64,000 nt of DNA from ATX-6F1 sp943369485 (GCA_943369485.1 CALRNH020000005.1:124001-188000), one strand, 5' to 3'; positions 24,694 to 32,778 are shown, numbered from the stretch's first letter. Notes: a model not told the origin generated them from the letters alone. Made by a program: numbers and translations.

Positions 24694-24796
24694 CTGGGGC
24701 GGCACACCAACACCCGGAGCCGGGTTGGCTGCAGCCGCTACATGCCCATTGCCAGAAGGGATCCCAGCAGGGGCGATGGCCTGACGGGCCGCCCAA
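24694..24796 (+). repeat. 103-bp interspersed repeat, copy A
   Basis: The first of four same-orientation copies (A-D). The element begins CTGGGGCGGCA and ends GGGCCGCCCAA; these ends are imperfect inverted repeats of each other, and an inner CCCGG/CCGGG stem follows the left end. Copy A lies 45 bp upstream of the first HNH-HIT relic, and homology to copy D continues beyond the element into that gene. Confidence 0.85.
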
Positions 24797-24840
24797 CACC
24801 AAACCTGGCCCTATTGCCCGGCAGCCGCCACCATCACTCC

Positions 24841-25282
24841 ATGGCCTCCAGCCCCTCTGCTGCCTTCCTGCGCCTGCGCGCGTTCATCGCCGAGCGGACG
24901 CGCATGAGCCCCATCGATCAACCGCTGATGCTGTAGCCGAAGGCTTCCGCGCAGTGGTTGGAGTTGCTGGGCCACTGATTAGCCAAGCAACAGCCAGCCC
25001 GGCCCCGGCGCAGGACGTGGCCCGCCGAATCCTGGGAAGCGCATGGTGGGCCGGGTGCTCACCGGCAACGGCATCACCACCTACGGCAACGGCGCCTACA
25101 GCCTGATCGGCGGTGACGAACTGAGCGATGCCGAGCGCGACGAGCTGCAGCTGCTGTGCCGCCAGCGCCTTGTCGCCTTCCGCGAGCAGCGCGGCGAGGA
25201 GGTGGGTTGTTTGTTTGTTGAGAAGCCTGCGGCTTCGGCCACCGCAGCCGCTACCAAACCCCGATCACCAGCAGCAGGGTGA
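24841..25282 (+). pseudogene. HNH-HIT gene relic, copy 1
   Basis: The frame starts MASSPSAAFLRLRAFIAE but hits a TAG at 24934. A second frame from 25043 (MVGRVLTGNGITTYG...) carries the middle of the protein and runs off into unrelated codons after EQRGEEV, losing the HNH and HIT domains. Compared with the family, the segment joining the leader to MVGRVL is missing. Non-functional as a nuclease. Confidence 0.75.
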
Positions 25283-25400
25283 CGGCCACGGCGGTTTCGG
25301 TAGGGGTGTCGCCGGGCTCCACGAAGTCGTAGCCACCGGCATCGCGCCCTGCACCACGACCGCCTGGCACCAGTAGGGATGGTGTGGTGGGAAGCGTCAT
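25251..25400 (-). CDS. possible 49-aa single-helix membrane protein
   Basis: ATG 25398-25400 starts MTLPTTPSLLVPGGRG and the frame ends in a hydrophobic segment TETAVAVTLLLVIGVW. It overlaps the end of the HNH relic on the opposite strand. It is compact and coding-like but matches no small protein I know. Confidence 0.3.
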   Translation of the reverse strand: MTLPTTPSLLVPGGRGAGRDAGGYDFVEPGDTPTETAVAVTLLLVIGVW

Positions 25401-25474
25401 GCCTTCCACAGGCAGCAGGCCTGCATCGCGATGCCCCGCCCATCGATCGGGTGCCACTGCTGCGCGTGGGTGGG

Positions 25475-25999
25475 TCAGAAGGAGTCTTCCGTCTGGCCGG
25501 CGAAGCGGCCGGCGTAGCTCTCGCTGCCCTGCAGCTTCTGGAACACGAACTGGCAGATCGCGGTGCCGGGATGGACCGCCAGGGGAGCGGGGCCGAAGTT
25601 GCTCATCTCCAGCACCTGCTGGCTGTCGATCCCCGGCCCCATGAACGGGGCGCTGATGTGCACCATCAGGCCCAGGCGCGCGAAACGGCTGCGGCCCTCC
25701 AGCCAGCCGCACAGACCAGGCCCCAGGCGCAGGCGCTCGCGGGTGATGCCCAGCACGGTCTCACCGGGCATGATCAGGATGTGCTCGCCCTCGGGCACCT
25801 GGATCTTCTCGGTGAGCTCCCGGTAGTCGCTGTGCTCCTGCACGTCGACCACCTGGTGCACCTTGCGGAACACGCGAACGGTGGGGGCGAGGGTGAGGTC
25901 GAGCGAGGCGGGGCCGAGCCGCTCGGGATCGAAGGGCGTGACCCCGATCGCACCCGATTCCATTGCCTGCAGGATCGCCTCTCTCCCAAGAACGGCCAT
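25475..25999 (-). CDS. dcd: dCTP deaminase
   Basis: The protein is 174 aa. It converts dCTP to dUTP (and ammonia) for thymidylate synthesis. The dUTPase-like trimer fold is visible: ERLGPASLDLTLAPTVRVF, the loop EHILIMPGETVLGITRERL, and the active-site segment EGRSRFARLGLMVHISAPFMGPG with the catalytic Glu. The C-terminal QTEDSF closes the active site. Length is slightly below the usual 190 aa. ATG 25999 is well placed. No operon partner is visible. Confidence 0.9.
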   Translation of the reverse strand: MAVLGREAILQAMESGAIGVTPFDPERLGPASLDLTLAPTVRVFRKVHQVVDVQEHSDYRELTEKIQVPEGEHILIMPGETVLGITRERLRLGPGLCGWLEGRSRFARLGLMVHISAPFMGPGIDSQQVLEMSNFGPAPLAVHPGTAICQFVFQKLQGSESYAGRFAGQTEDSF

Positions 26000-26082
26000 G
26001 TCTTTCCCTGGGGGGTAGGCGGTTGTGGATTGTCTCAGGCGGCCGATCGGGCGCCACTCGCAGGGGGCCTGTGCGGGGAGGA

Positions 26083-27003
26083 TCAGCCAGGAGGCGCTGC
26101 GGATCCGGTGGCGGCCGCACCGTCATCGGCGGGCAGGCCTGAACGCCTGGGCGGGTTGAGGTGCGGCAGCAGGGGCGCCGGGCCCAGTTGTTCGAGCCGG
26201 AAGTTGGCGCCATAGCTGCGGGTGGGCCGCTGCGAATAGAACCGCGCCCGGGGTTGCCGCCCCAGCCCCCGGCTCAGCGAGGCAACTGCGGCGGCGACGT
26301 GGCTGCGCAGGCGCAGGGCGGCGAGCACCAGCTGCTGCAACCAGCCGGGCGCCACGGGCCAGCCCAGGCTGCCCGCCGTCTGGCGATCGAGCAGGGCGGC
26401 CAGCACCCGGTGCAGCGTCGGCCTCAGGGGGGCGGGCCAGTCGGCCAGCAGCATGGCCAGGGTGGCGTCGGCGACGCGGCGGTTGCTGGGGGCCAGGGCG
26501 AACACCTGCCCTTCCACCTGCTCGTTGAGTGCCATCAGCTCCACCAGGCTGCCCGGGATGGCGCTGATCCCCATCCGCTGCCCCACCGCCTGCCAGAAGC
26601 GGAACAGGTGCTCCTGCTCCAGGTCAGTGAGGCCCCGCCAGCCGTAACGACTCAGCCAGCGGATCGGCTCGGCCACAAAGGTGGAGAGCACGTAGAGGAA
26701 GTCGTCGTTGCCGATGGCGTAGTGGCCGTGGATGCGGTTCATCCGCTCGATCACCGCCGCACCCGCCTCGCTGTCGACCCCATGACGCAGCAGTTCGGCC
26801 ACCATCAGGCCGGTGTCGTCGTAGCGCTTGCGCGGCCGCTGGGCGAACTCACCGGTGCGATCCAGCAGAGCGGAAATCGAGGGCACGCAGAAGGTCTTGA
26901 GCAGGGCCAGCTCAAGGGAGCGGGTGAGATCCCAGGGGAACACCACGCCGGCGAGGTGATGGCAGGTAGCTTCAGCCTCCTGCAGCGGGCAGGGATCGCT
27001 CAT
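26083..27003 (-). CDS. oxygenase MpaB family (DUF2236) protein
   Basis: The protein is 306 aa from ATG 27003. The DUF2236/MpaB pattern is clear: KRYDDTGLMVAELLRHGVDSEAGAAVIERMNRIHGHYAIGNDDFLYVLSTFVAEPIRW, then FRFWQAVGQRMGI. The His residues of the HGHY segment are the likely heme or metal ligands of this latex-clearing-protein-like family. The true substrate is unknown. The open frame extends upstream, but the extension is Pro/Arg-rich and lies over an intergenic area. Confidence 0.85.
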   Translation of the reverse strand: MSDPCPLQEAEATCHHLAGVVFPWDLTRSLELALLKTFCVPSISALLDRTGEFAQRPRKRYDDTGLMVAELLRHGVDSEAGAAVIERMNRIHGHYAIGNDDFLYVLSTFVAEPIRWLSRYGWRGLTDLEQEHLFRFWQAVGQRMGISAIPGSLVELMALNEQVEGQVFALAPSNRRVADATLAMLLADWPAPLRPTLHRVLAALLDRQTAGSLGWPVAPGWLQQLVLAALRLRSHVAAAVASLSRGLGRQPRARFYSQRPTRSYGANFRLEQLGPAPLLPHLNPPRRSGLPADDGAAATGSAAPPG

Positions 27004-27381
27004 GGCTCCGGGGATCGGTCTGCCGGGTCGAAAAAAAGGGACCATCGCTGGAAACCCTATGGCGCCCTCGGAGGAAGCAGGCGTACCTCCACTGCTGCGT
27101 GCCGCGGCTCTATCGCAAGCCGAGCGATTCATGGATCCGTAGCACGGTCCTGCCCTCAAAGGTCCATCTGGAGGCGGATCAGGGGCGGCAGCTGCGCTCG
27201 CCCGGAAGGGGCTGTCTTGCCGTGATGGGCGGGATGCTGCCCATGTCTGGACAAAGGGACTGGGGCGGCACACCCACACCCGGAGCCGGGTTGGCTGCAG
27301 CTGGAGCACGCCCACGCCAGAAGGGATCCCAGCAGAGGCGACGGCCTGACGGGCCGCCCAAAGCCACGAAGCTCCACACGC
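27004..27381. other. gene-poor stretch containing repeat copy B
   Basis: Between the MpaB-like gene and the CopG-like gene. Apart from repeat copy B (27260-27361) I see no coding-like frame or clear hairpin here. Part of it probably holds the promoter of the MpaB-like gene. Confidence 0.4.
27260..27361 (+). repeat. 102-bp interspersed repeat, copy B
   Basis: Starts CTGGGGCGGCACACCCAC and ends GGGCCGCCCAA. It differs from copy A by scattered substitutions, chiefly in the centre (GCAGCTGGAGCACGCCC instead of GCAGCCGCTACATGCCC), and by one base in length. It lies 20 bp past the 3' end of the CopG-like gene (convergent orientation). Confidence 0.85.
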
Positions 27382-27651
27382 TCAGGGGCGATCGAGAAGC
27401 CTGCCGCTCACGTACTTGTGAAGGACACTGCTGATCAGGGTCTGGTAGGGAATGCCCTCCTGCAGCGCTCGGGCGCGCAAGGCGCCCAGATCCTCGCTGG
27501 TGAGGCGACTATTGATGCGCTGATCCTTGGTGGCCGTTGACCTTGCGGAGGCTTCGAGGCGGGAGCGCTCGGCAGCCGTAGCCACCGAACGGAGCGCGCC
27601 CGCTTCGAAGGCTTCCAGGATCTCCTGCTCGTCGTGATCAAGGGGGTTCAT
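27382..27651 (-). CDS. CopG/BrnA-like antitoxin, apparently orphan
   Basis: The 89-aa protein starts MNPLDHDEQEILEAFEAG and ends with the ribbon-helix-helix pattern KDQRINSRLTSEDLGALRARALQEGIPYQTLISSVLHKYVSGRL, typical of CopG antitoxins that partner RelE- or BrnT-like toxins. No toxin gene is found on either side: the HepT gene upstream belongs to another module and only repeat B follows. Hence an orphan or a repressor of another locus. Confidence 0.75.
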   Translation of the reverse strand: MNPLDHDEQEILEAFEAGALRSVATAAERSRLEASARSTATKDQRINSRLTSEDLGALRARALQEGIPYQTLISSVLHKYVSGRLLDRP

Positions 27652-27691
27652 GGTCGGTCTCCTGGGCGGTAGGCGATGGTGGCTCTGGTGT

Positions 27692-28033
27692 TCAGCCATT
27701 GCTCTGCCGCTCAATCAGCGAGCGAACGGTGAGACCAAGGGGAGGAAGATCACGCGCCACGGTTTCCCAGACCTGCTCCAGATTCACACGCAAATAATCA
27801 TGAATAAGCACATCTCGCATGCCGGCGATGGACTTCCAAGGAGTGGACGGCTCGGACTCGCGAAGATCCACCGACAGATTCTTCACGGCCTCACCGATCA
27901 CGATCAAGTTACGAACCACTCCATCCTGCACAAGCGTGGAAGCAAGAAAGGCTGAGCGGCCTTCCGAGGTGTAGAGATTGATGCGCCCAAGGGCTTCGGT
28001 AATGCTGGCGAGGTAAAGGAGGTCCTTGCTCAC
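27692..28033 (-). CDS. hepT: HepT-like HEPN toxin
   Basis: The 113-aa all-helical protein contains the HEPN ribonuclease motif RX4HXY as RDVLIHDY (about residues 81-88) and the family segment VVRNLIVIGEAVKNLS. HepT is an RNase toxin silenced by polyAMPylation of the Tyr in that motif by its MntA partner. GTG 28033 is chosen because it gives a 4-bp overlap with the mntA stop. Complete and probably functional. Confidence 0.9.
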   Translation of the reverse strand: MSKDLLYLASITEALGRINLYTSEGRSAFLASTLVQDGVVRNLIVIGEAVKNLSVDLRESEPSTPWKSIAGMRDVLIHDYLRVNLEQVWETVARDLPPLGLTVRSLIERQSNG

Positions 28034-28344
28034 AATGCCGTGGCTTGCGCAATGATCTGATCCCGAATCAAAGGATGCAACTGATGTGCTTCCGCTAGAT
28101 CCACTTGACAATTCAAGAGAGCTTCCAGTTCCTGCCGCAGGGCGATCACCTCCAGCAGGGAACAGCCCTGCTCCAGATCCACTAGTAGGTCAAGGTCGCT
28201 GCCGGGCCGATCCTGGCCACGGGCCACCGAGCCATAGATCCGCAGGTTGCAGGCCCCATGGCGGCGAGCCACGGCCAGCACCTGCTCACGGGCGGCCTTC
28301 AGCCGCTGGGAGAGGGAGTTTTCCTGGGTCGAAGGAGCAGCCAT
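28030..28344 (-). CDS. mntA: MntA-like nucleotidyltransferase antitoxin
   Basis: The 104-aa protein carries the minimal nucleotidyltransferase signature GSX10DXD (GSVARGQDRPGSDLDLLVD) and the C-terminal VDLAEAHQLHPLIRDQIIAQA with the third acidic residue. It should AMPylate HepT encoded next. ATG 28344 is preferred over the longer open frame, which runs through repeat copy C. A second MntA/HepT pair occurs at 43065-43684. Confidence 0.9.
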   Translation of the reverse strand: MAAPSTQENSLSQRLKAAREQVLAVARRHGACNLRIYGSVARGQDRPGSDLDLLVDLEQGCSLLEVIALRQELEALLNCQVDLAEAHQLHPLIRDQIIAQATAL

Positions 28345-28679
28345 GGCCCCATTCTGGACTGCATCCTTGCAGCTGTCCTGGCTCCAGGTCGCTCTGGTGG
28401 AGGATTGGCGAGAGCCACACTGGCATCTCCTGCGCCAACGGGAGGGGTCTCCACCTCCGCGAGCTGCTGCGAAGTGGGAGAGGGACTGGGGCGGCACCCC
28501 CACACCCAGAGCCGGGTGGGCTGCAGCCGCTACATGCCCTTTGCCAGATGGCATCCCAGCAGGGGCAATGGCCTGACGGGCCGCCCAAAACCTGCCTGCC
28601 GATCAGAAGTGGGCTGACACATCAGCCCACCAACCCCAACGCGGCGGCATCGCCTGGCGGGTGGCTTCACAATGGGGCG
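28345..28679. other. gene-poor stretch containing repeat copy C
   Basis: Between the divergent mntA gene and the next nucleotidyltransferase gene. It holds repeat copy C (28486-28588) and should include both promoters. No other structure is seen. Confidence 0.4.
28486..28588 (+). repeat. 103-bp interspersed repeat, copy C
   Basis: Starts CTGGGGCGGCACCCCCAC and ends GGGCCGCCCAA. It is closest to copy A in the centre (GCAGCCGCTACATGCCC). It lies about 90 bp upstream of a nucleotidyltransferase/HEPN pair. Confidence 0.85.
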
Positions 28680-29027
28680 ATGAGCACGGCATCAGCGCCC
28701 CCGATCGAGGAACGGCTCCAGGCCATGGCCTGGGTGATCCAAGGCGTCATCCCCGGGGCGCAGGTGCGGCTGTTTGGCTCCAGGGCTCGCGGCACCGGTG
28801 GACCGGATTCCGATATCGATCTGCTGATCACCGCCCCGGATGACTGGCTGGCGCAGCATCACCGTTTCAGGGTGCTGAACGATCTGTGGGGTCGGCTGGC
28901 CCAGGCGGATGTGTCGCTCGATCTGCTGCTTTGCTCCCGCAGCGAATGCGAGGAGCGCCAGGACTGGCGGAGCCACGTGATTGGCAGGGCCTACCGGGAA
29001 GGACGTCTCCTGCATGGCGCTCTCTGA
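28680..29027 (+). CDS. nucleotidyltransferase-domain protein (NT/HEPN module)
   Basis: The 115-aa protein has the GSX10DXD signature as GSRARGTGGPDSDIDLLIT and the third Asp in DVSLDLLLCSRSE. Compared with MntA it has the longer C-terminus of the NT proteins that pair with two-helix-bundle HEPN proteins. The partner at 29014 overlaps by 14 bp but is broken, so this antitoxin may now be without a target. Confidence 0.85.
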   Translation: MSTASAPPIEERLQAMAWVIQGVIPGAQVRLFGSRARGTGGPDSDIDLLITAPDDWLAQHHRFRVLNDLWGRLAQADVSLDLLLCSRSECEERQDWRSHVIGRAYREGRLLHGAL

Positions 29028-29319
29028 AGCGGAAGGTCTGCTGCGCATCGCCGCCGTCGATCTGGAGAGCGCTCAGGCTTCCTCCGACCCGACCGTCTTT
29101 CGCGAAGGGGCCTGGGGTTTCTGACTGCAGCAAGCCGTTGAGAAGGCATTGAAAGCGTGGTTGCTGCACCTGGGCAGCGATCCGCCGCTCACCCATGACC
29201 TGCGCCGTCTGCTGTTGCTGCTTGCTGCGGAGGGAGTGGCCACGGCCGACTTGCAGCCGCTCGCTCAGCTCGCCGTCTACGCCGTTCAGTTCTGTTATGA
29301 CGCTGATCCCACGCCCCCC
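29014..29319 (+). pseudogene. HEPN-domain gene interrupted by an in-frame TGA
   Basis: From ATG 29014 the frame encodes MALSEAEGLLRIAAVDLESA..., meets a TGA at 29122-29124, and continues in the same frame as LQQAVEKALKAWLLHLG...PLTHDLRRLL...YAVQFCYDADP, which is the characteristic HEPN core. The homology ends where the opposite-strand PIN gene begins (about 29320). Either a relic, a readthrough case or a sequencing error at the TGA; the 3' truncation supports a relic. Confidence 0.75.
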
Positions 29320-29727
29320 TCACGCCGTTCCCCACAACCGGAACTCCACCTGCTGAGAGGCTGCCTGAAAGTCCTTGTCGGTTGTCAGCAGCGTCAGCTC
29401 GTAGCGCTGGCAGAGTTGAACAAGCAGGGCATCGATGGTGCCGATCTGGATCCCTCGGCGGCGGCAGACATTGCGGATTTCGGCTGCTGCCATGTGGTCC
29501 TGCTTGTCAGGCTGGAGGAAAGCGAGGGCGGAAAGGCGCTCCACGAGCTGCTCTCGGTTTTTGGGGCCGGCAAAACCCTGGAGGACCTCCTGGAGCACCA
29601 ATCCCGTGGTGAAAACCTGCTCGGCACCCTGGAGAGCGGCACGGAGGGCGACCACCTCAGGCACGCCGGGCTGGCCATCACGGCGAAAGGCCAGCGACCA
29701 GACCGAGGTGTCGACCAGCAGGCTCAC
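29320..29727 (-). CDS. vapC: VapC-type PIN toxin
   Basis: The 135-aa protein begins MSLLVDTSVWSLAFRRDG (first Asp at residue 6), with Glu in VLQEVLQGF and two further acidic positions in IGTIDALLVQLC and LLTTDKDFQAASQ. All four PIN acidic residues are present. GTG 29727 gives a 4-bp overlap with the antitoxin gene. Probably a functional tRNA- or rRNA-cutting toxin. Confidence 0.9.
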   Translation of the reverse strand: MSLLVDTSVWSLAFRRDGQPGVPEVVALRAALQGAEQVFTTGLVLQEVLQGFAGPKNREQLVERLSALAFLQPDKQDHMAAAEIRNVCRRRGIQIGTIDALLVQLCQRYELTLLTTDKDFQAASQQVEFRLWGTA

Positions 29728-29927
29728 CGCTGGCGTTCCCGTTCGGCCTTGTAGTCGTAGCCGGGGTCCCACTCAAGCTTGCCGAAGAGCTCGGCAACCT
29801 GTCGCTGCTCCCGGCGCGCGATGAACTCCTGAAGGGCTCGGGTCACGGCGGCCTTCTTGGTGGGCTCACCGCTCACACGGAACGCGTGATCAAGCAGGTC
29901 CTGATCGAGAGCCAGATTCGTGGCCAT
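29724..29927 (-). CDS. vapB: VapB-type antitoxin (DUF2191-like)
   Basis: The 67-aa protein MATNLALDQDLLDHAFRVSG...KKAAVTRALQEFIARREQ...LFGKLEWDPGYDYKAERE matches VapB antitoxins of this class: a ribbon-helix-helix N-terminus and an aromatic/acidic toxin-binding tail. ATG 29927 sits at the edge of the inverted repeat at 29926-29957, which is its likely operator. Confidence 0.9.
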   Translation of the reverse strand: MATNLALDQDLLDHAFRVSGEPTKKAAVTRALQEFIARREQRQVAELFGKLEWDPGYDYKAERERQR

Positions 29928-29957
29928 GTGTGACCTCGCCGTGAGGTGCCCACACAT
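29926..29957. promoter_or_regulatory. probable VapB operator
   Basis: ATGTGTG-ACCTC...GAGGT-gcc-CACACAT: two nested inverted repeats (7 bp and 5 bp) symmetrical around 29940, overlapping the antitoxin start codon. The position fits autorepression by VapB/VapC. Confidence 0.5.
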
Positions 29958-30061
29958 TAGGGCCATCGGCCTGGCTGAGGGGACAGGCAAGCGCATGGCA
30001 TCGCGGCAGGGCTTCCCCTCCACAAGTGCCACCCCCTTAACACCCCAGCCAGGATGCCCCC

Positions 30062-30437
30062 ATGGCCCCGCCCCGCTCCGCCACCTACAAGCGCCTGCGC
30101 GCGTTCATCGCCGAGCGGATGCGCATGAGACCCATCGATCAGCCGCTCATGCTGCTGGAGCTGCTCGGCCACTGATTTGCCAGGCAACAGCCAGCCCCGC
30201 CCCAGCGCAGGACGTGGCCCGGCGGATCCTGGGCAGCCGATGGTGGGCAAGGTGCTCACCGGCAACGGCATCACCGCCTACGGCAACGGCGCCAACAGCC
30301 TGATCGGCGGCTCGGTGAACTACCGGGTTCACCGATGCGCCCGGGGCCGCTGCGAATGCTGCTGCGCGCACGAGCATCAGCGGGCCCTGGAGGTGGCACC
30401 CATCATCCCCAATGCACAGCCTTCCGCGCAGCGGTAA
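30062..30437 (+). pseudogene. HNH-HIT gene relic, copy 2
   Basis: The leader frame (MAPPRSATYKRLRAFIAERMRM...) ends at a TGA at 30173. A second frame carries MVGKVLTGNGITAYG..., then jumps directly to SVNYRVHRCARGRCECC, so the middle is deleted. The nuclease motif DHIIP has become APIIP, and the sequence stops before the HIT domain. The 50 bp upstream (CTCCACAAGTGCCACCCCC...) match those upstream of copy 4. Confidence 0.75.
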
Positions 30438-30499
30438 GACCAGTGCGGCTCCGACGACCTCAGCAAGCTTCAGGCCAGCGACACCCTGCGCCGCACAGA

Positions 30500-31000
30500 T
30501 CAGAACGGCAAGGTGACCGCCACATCGGAGAGACGAATCAGCAGGGTGTCGGGGTCGATGGGTGAGGGATCAAAGCCCATGTGGAGATAGAAGCTGCGGG
30601 CTTCCGCGGAGGCGGCATGAACCACGATGCCTCGCACGCCGATCTGTGTGCTGGCCTGCAGCACCCGTTCGAACGCATCGGCGAGCAGGGCGCGAGCGAT
30701 GCCGTGTCCCTGGACACTGCGACAGACCGCCAACCGCGCCAACACCACGACTGGAATGGGATCGGGCCTATTGCGCCTGAAACGCCCAGGGGCTGAGGCC
30801 ACGGCCACCGCCCCGGAGGCCAGAGCCACAGTCGCCTTGACGATGCCGTCGCCGTTGCACACCACGAAGCTTCGGGTCGCACCGCTTTGCTGGTTGGCCA
30901 GGGCACGCTGCTGGAGCCAGTGGTCGAGGCTGGAGTCACCGCAGTCAAAGCTGACGGTGCTGTGGTGCTGCGCCAGCGGCTGGGGCGCCAGCAGATCCAT
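30500..31000 (-). CDS. GNAT acetyltransferase toxin (TacT/AtaT-like)
   Basis: The 166-aa protein has the TacT-like start FDCGDSSLDHWLQQRALANQQSG, the GNAT core VVVLARLAVCRSVQGHGIARALLADAF with the acetyl-CoA loop QGHGIA, and the end YLHMGFDPSPIDPDTLLIRLSDV. These toxins acetylate the amino acid on charged tRNA. The upstream partner is a DUF1778 antitoxin with a 1-bp overlap (TGATG). Confidence 0.92.
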   Translation of the reverse strand: MDLLAPQPLAQHHSTVSFDCGDSSLDHWLQQRALANQQSGATRSFVVCNGDGIVKATVALASGAVAVASAPGRFRRNRPDPIPVVVLARLAVCRSVQGHGIARALLADAFERVLQASTQIGVRGIVVHAASAEARSFYLHMGFDPSPIDPDTLLIRLSDVAVTLPF

Positions 31001-31272
31001 CAGCGTTGCCAGGGCCTCGGTGCCGTCATGGTGCGCTGCAGGCGATCCGTGGGGCTGGGCGGAGCATCGAGCTGGCGGAGAAACTGGTCAAAGTGCCCGG
31101 GCGAAACGGCCTGCCAGGCCTGCTGCACCAGCAGTTCACGGGCGGCGTTGCGGGCCGCCTGCAGAACGAAGTCGGTTCGGGTGAGCCCGGAGGTACGGAC
31201 CGCGCGATCAATCAGCGCCTGATCGTCGGGCGTGACCCGCAGATTCCAGCTGAGGCGAGGGGTGGCAGCCAC
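31000..31272 (-). CDS. DUF1778 ribbon-helix-helix antitoxin (TacA-like)
   Basis: The 90-aa protein reads RLSWNLRVTPDDQALIDRAVRTSGLTRTDFVLQAA, the DUF1778 pattern, with a C-terminal helix (QFLRQLDAPP) that wraps the GNAT toxin. It starts at GTG 31272. The 205-bp region upstream carries its promoter and no other gene. Confidence 0.9.
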   Translation of the reverse strand: MAATPRLSWNLRVTPDDQALIDRAVRTSGLTRTDFVLQAARNAARELLVQQAWQAVSPGHFDQFLRQLDAPPSPTDRLQRTMTAPRPWQR

Positions 31273-31477
31273 GGATGAACAGCAGGCCTCAAGCCACCCT
31301 AGCCCCTCTGGGTAGACGGTGTCTATCCGCATGTTCATGGTGCCTATCGACAGGGGCATCACGTTGGGGCACATCTGACCGGCGCAAACCATGGCCTGGA
31401 GCGCGTAAAGCGCTGCGGCTGCTGGATCCCATCTGGGTGCGGCCTCATCCTTCTGGATAGAAGTCACAGCTCGGGGT

Positions 31478-31708
31478 TCAAGTAGACGTCCGCTGCTCCA
31501 GCCGCTCCGCCAGCCAAACCTTGATGATCGACTGACGGGTGACACCGAGCCGGCTGGCCTCACGATCGAGCTGGTCGATCATCCACACGGGGATGTCGAC
31601 ATTGACGCGTTTCTGCTCCAGTCGACGGCGACGGGCACCGCCGAGGTCGAGGGCCTCGAGCACGGACTCGCCAGCATCAAAACGTTGATCGAAATCAGAA
31701 CTGTTCAT
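31478..31708 (-). CDS. brnA: BrnA-like antitoxin
   Basis: The 76-aa protein ends with the ribbon-helix-helix core KRVNVDIPVWMIDQLDREASRLGVTRQSIIKVWLAERLEQ. It follows the BrnT toxin gene with a 14-bp overlap, the usual toxin-first order of BrnTA. The product should bind BrnT and repress the operon. Confidence 0.88.
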   Translation of the reverse strand: MNSSDFDQRFDAGESVLEALDLGGARRRRLEQKRVNVDIPVWMIDQLDREASRLGVTRQSIIKVWLAERLEQRTST

Positions 31709-31958
31709 AGAGCTCCACCTCTTCGGGTCTGGACCGCCGAACGGAAATCAATCGGATGCACCGGTCGCGATAGGTGATCACGGCCGACCAGTGCTTGAGG
31801 CCGATCCTGCCGATCACTAGAAATCTTGGTTCTCCGGTGGTGCGGGCCGGAACCTCCAGGAGCTCCGAATCGTTCCAGAGCTGCTGGGCAGCAAGGAAGT
31901 CAATGCCGTGCTTGGCAAGGTTGGAATCACTCTTGACCGGATCGAACGCGAACTCCAC
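31695..31958 (-). CDS. brnT: BrnT-type RNase toxin
   Basis: The 87-aa protein MEFAFDPVKSDSNLAKHGIDFLAAQQLWND...RFLVIGRIGLKHWSAVITYRDRCIRLISVRRSRPEEVELYEQF matches BrnT (DUF4258-like RelE fold) over its full length, with the conserved W-KS/N-KHGI start and RLIS-RR end. It starts at a GTG. A TATAGAAT box on the minus strand (31968-31975) lies 10 bp upstream and could be the -10 element of a short-leader promoter. Confidence 0.9.
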   Translation of the reverse strand: MEFAFDPVKSDSNLAKHGIDFLAAQQLWNDSELLEVPARTTGEPRFLVIGRIGLKHWSAVITYRDRCIRLISVRRSRPEEVELYEQF

Positions 31959-32270
31959 AGGGCGCTTATTCTATACCTTTTCGGCTCTCTGGGGCATCTC
32001 CGAATCAGAAAGCCCCCGTCCTCGGGACAGGCTGTTGGATCCCGGTTCTCTCCCGTCTGCCTGCCGTCCACCCTCACAACGACGGGCCCTTTTCCACGCC
32101 ACGGACGAGAGCACGGGTCGGAGACTGGGGCGGCACAGCCACACCTGGAACCAGGTTGGCTGCAGCCGCCACGCGCCCACGCCAGAGGGGATCCCAGCAG
32201 GGGCGATCGCCTGCCGGGCCGCCCAAAACCAAACCTGGCCCGGTCGCCCCGCAGCCGCCTGCATCGCTCC
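31959..32270. other. gene-poor stretch containing repeat copy D
   Basis: Between the BrnT gene and HNH-HIT relic 3. It contains the BrnTA promoter region, repeat copy D (32125-32226) and the 44-bp spacer that is also conserved downstream of copy A. No other gene is seen. Confidence 0.4.
32125..32226 (+). repeat. 102-bp interspersed repeat, copy D
   Basis: Starts CTGGGGCGGCACAGCCAC and ends GGGCCGCCCAA; its centre carries a HIP1 octamer (32203-32210). As with copy A, homology continues past the element (AACCAAACCTGGCCC...) into the HNH-HIT relic, so element plus gene behave as one duplicated unit at these two sites. Confidence 0.85.
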
Positions 32271-32756
32271 ATGGCCTCCAGCCCCTCCGCTGCCTTCCTT
32301 CGCCTACGCGCGTTCTTCGCCGAAGGCATGCGCATGAGCCTCATCGACCAACCCCTGATGCTCATGGAACTCCTGGGCCGCCGCAGCCCCGCCCCAGCGC
32401 AGGACGTGGCCCGGCGGATCCTGGGAAGCGCATGGTGGGCCGGGTTCACCTTCAACGGCATCACCGCCTATGGCGATGGCCACGACAGCCTGATCGGCGG
32501 CGACGCGTTGAGCGATGGCGAGCGCGACGCGCTGCTGGAGCTCTGCCGCCAGCGTCACGATGCCTTTCGCGAGCAGCGCGGCGAGGAGGTGTTTGCCCAC
32601 CGCAGCCCGATCAGCGGCTCGGCGAAAACAGGACGGCTCCGATGCCATCACCAACATGCAGGCGCTCTGCTTCCGCGGTGTGCAGGCCAGCTACGGCCAC
32701 CGCGAAGCAGGCTGTGTGTTCTGCGCGCTGGAGCTCATCACCGGGCGGATGGTTGG
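32271..32756 (+). pseudogene. HNH-HIT gene relic, copy 3
   Basis: The best-preserved leader: MASSPSAAFLRLRAFFAEGMRM...LLGRRSPAPAQDVARRILGS runs in frame into NGITAYGDGHDSLIGGDALSDGERDALL...EQRGEEVFAHRSPISGS. It then suffers a deletion that removes the HNH core and shifts frame, leaving nucleotide homology to the post-HNH segment (GGCTCCGATG..., GCAGGCTGTGTGTTCTGC) up to about 32756. No HIT domain remains. Confidence 0.75.
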
Positions 32757-32778
32757 GATCGCTGAGCACGTCCGAAAC

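Noticed and set aside
24694..32226. CRISPR array
   Set aside because: The four repeats are over 100 bp long, imperfect and 1-4 kb apart; no short spaced repeats and no cas genes.
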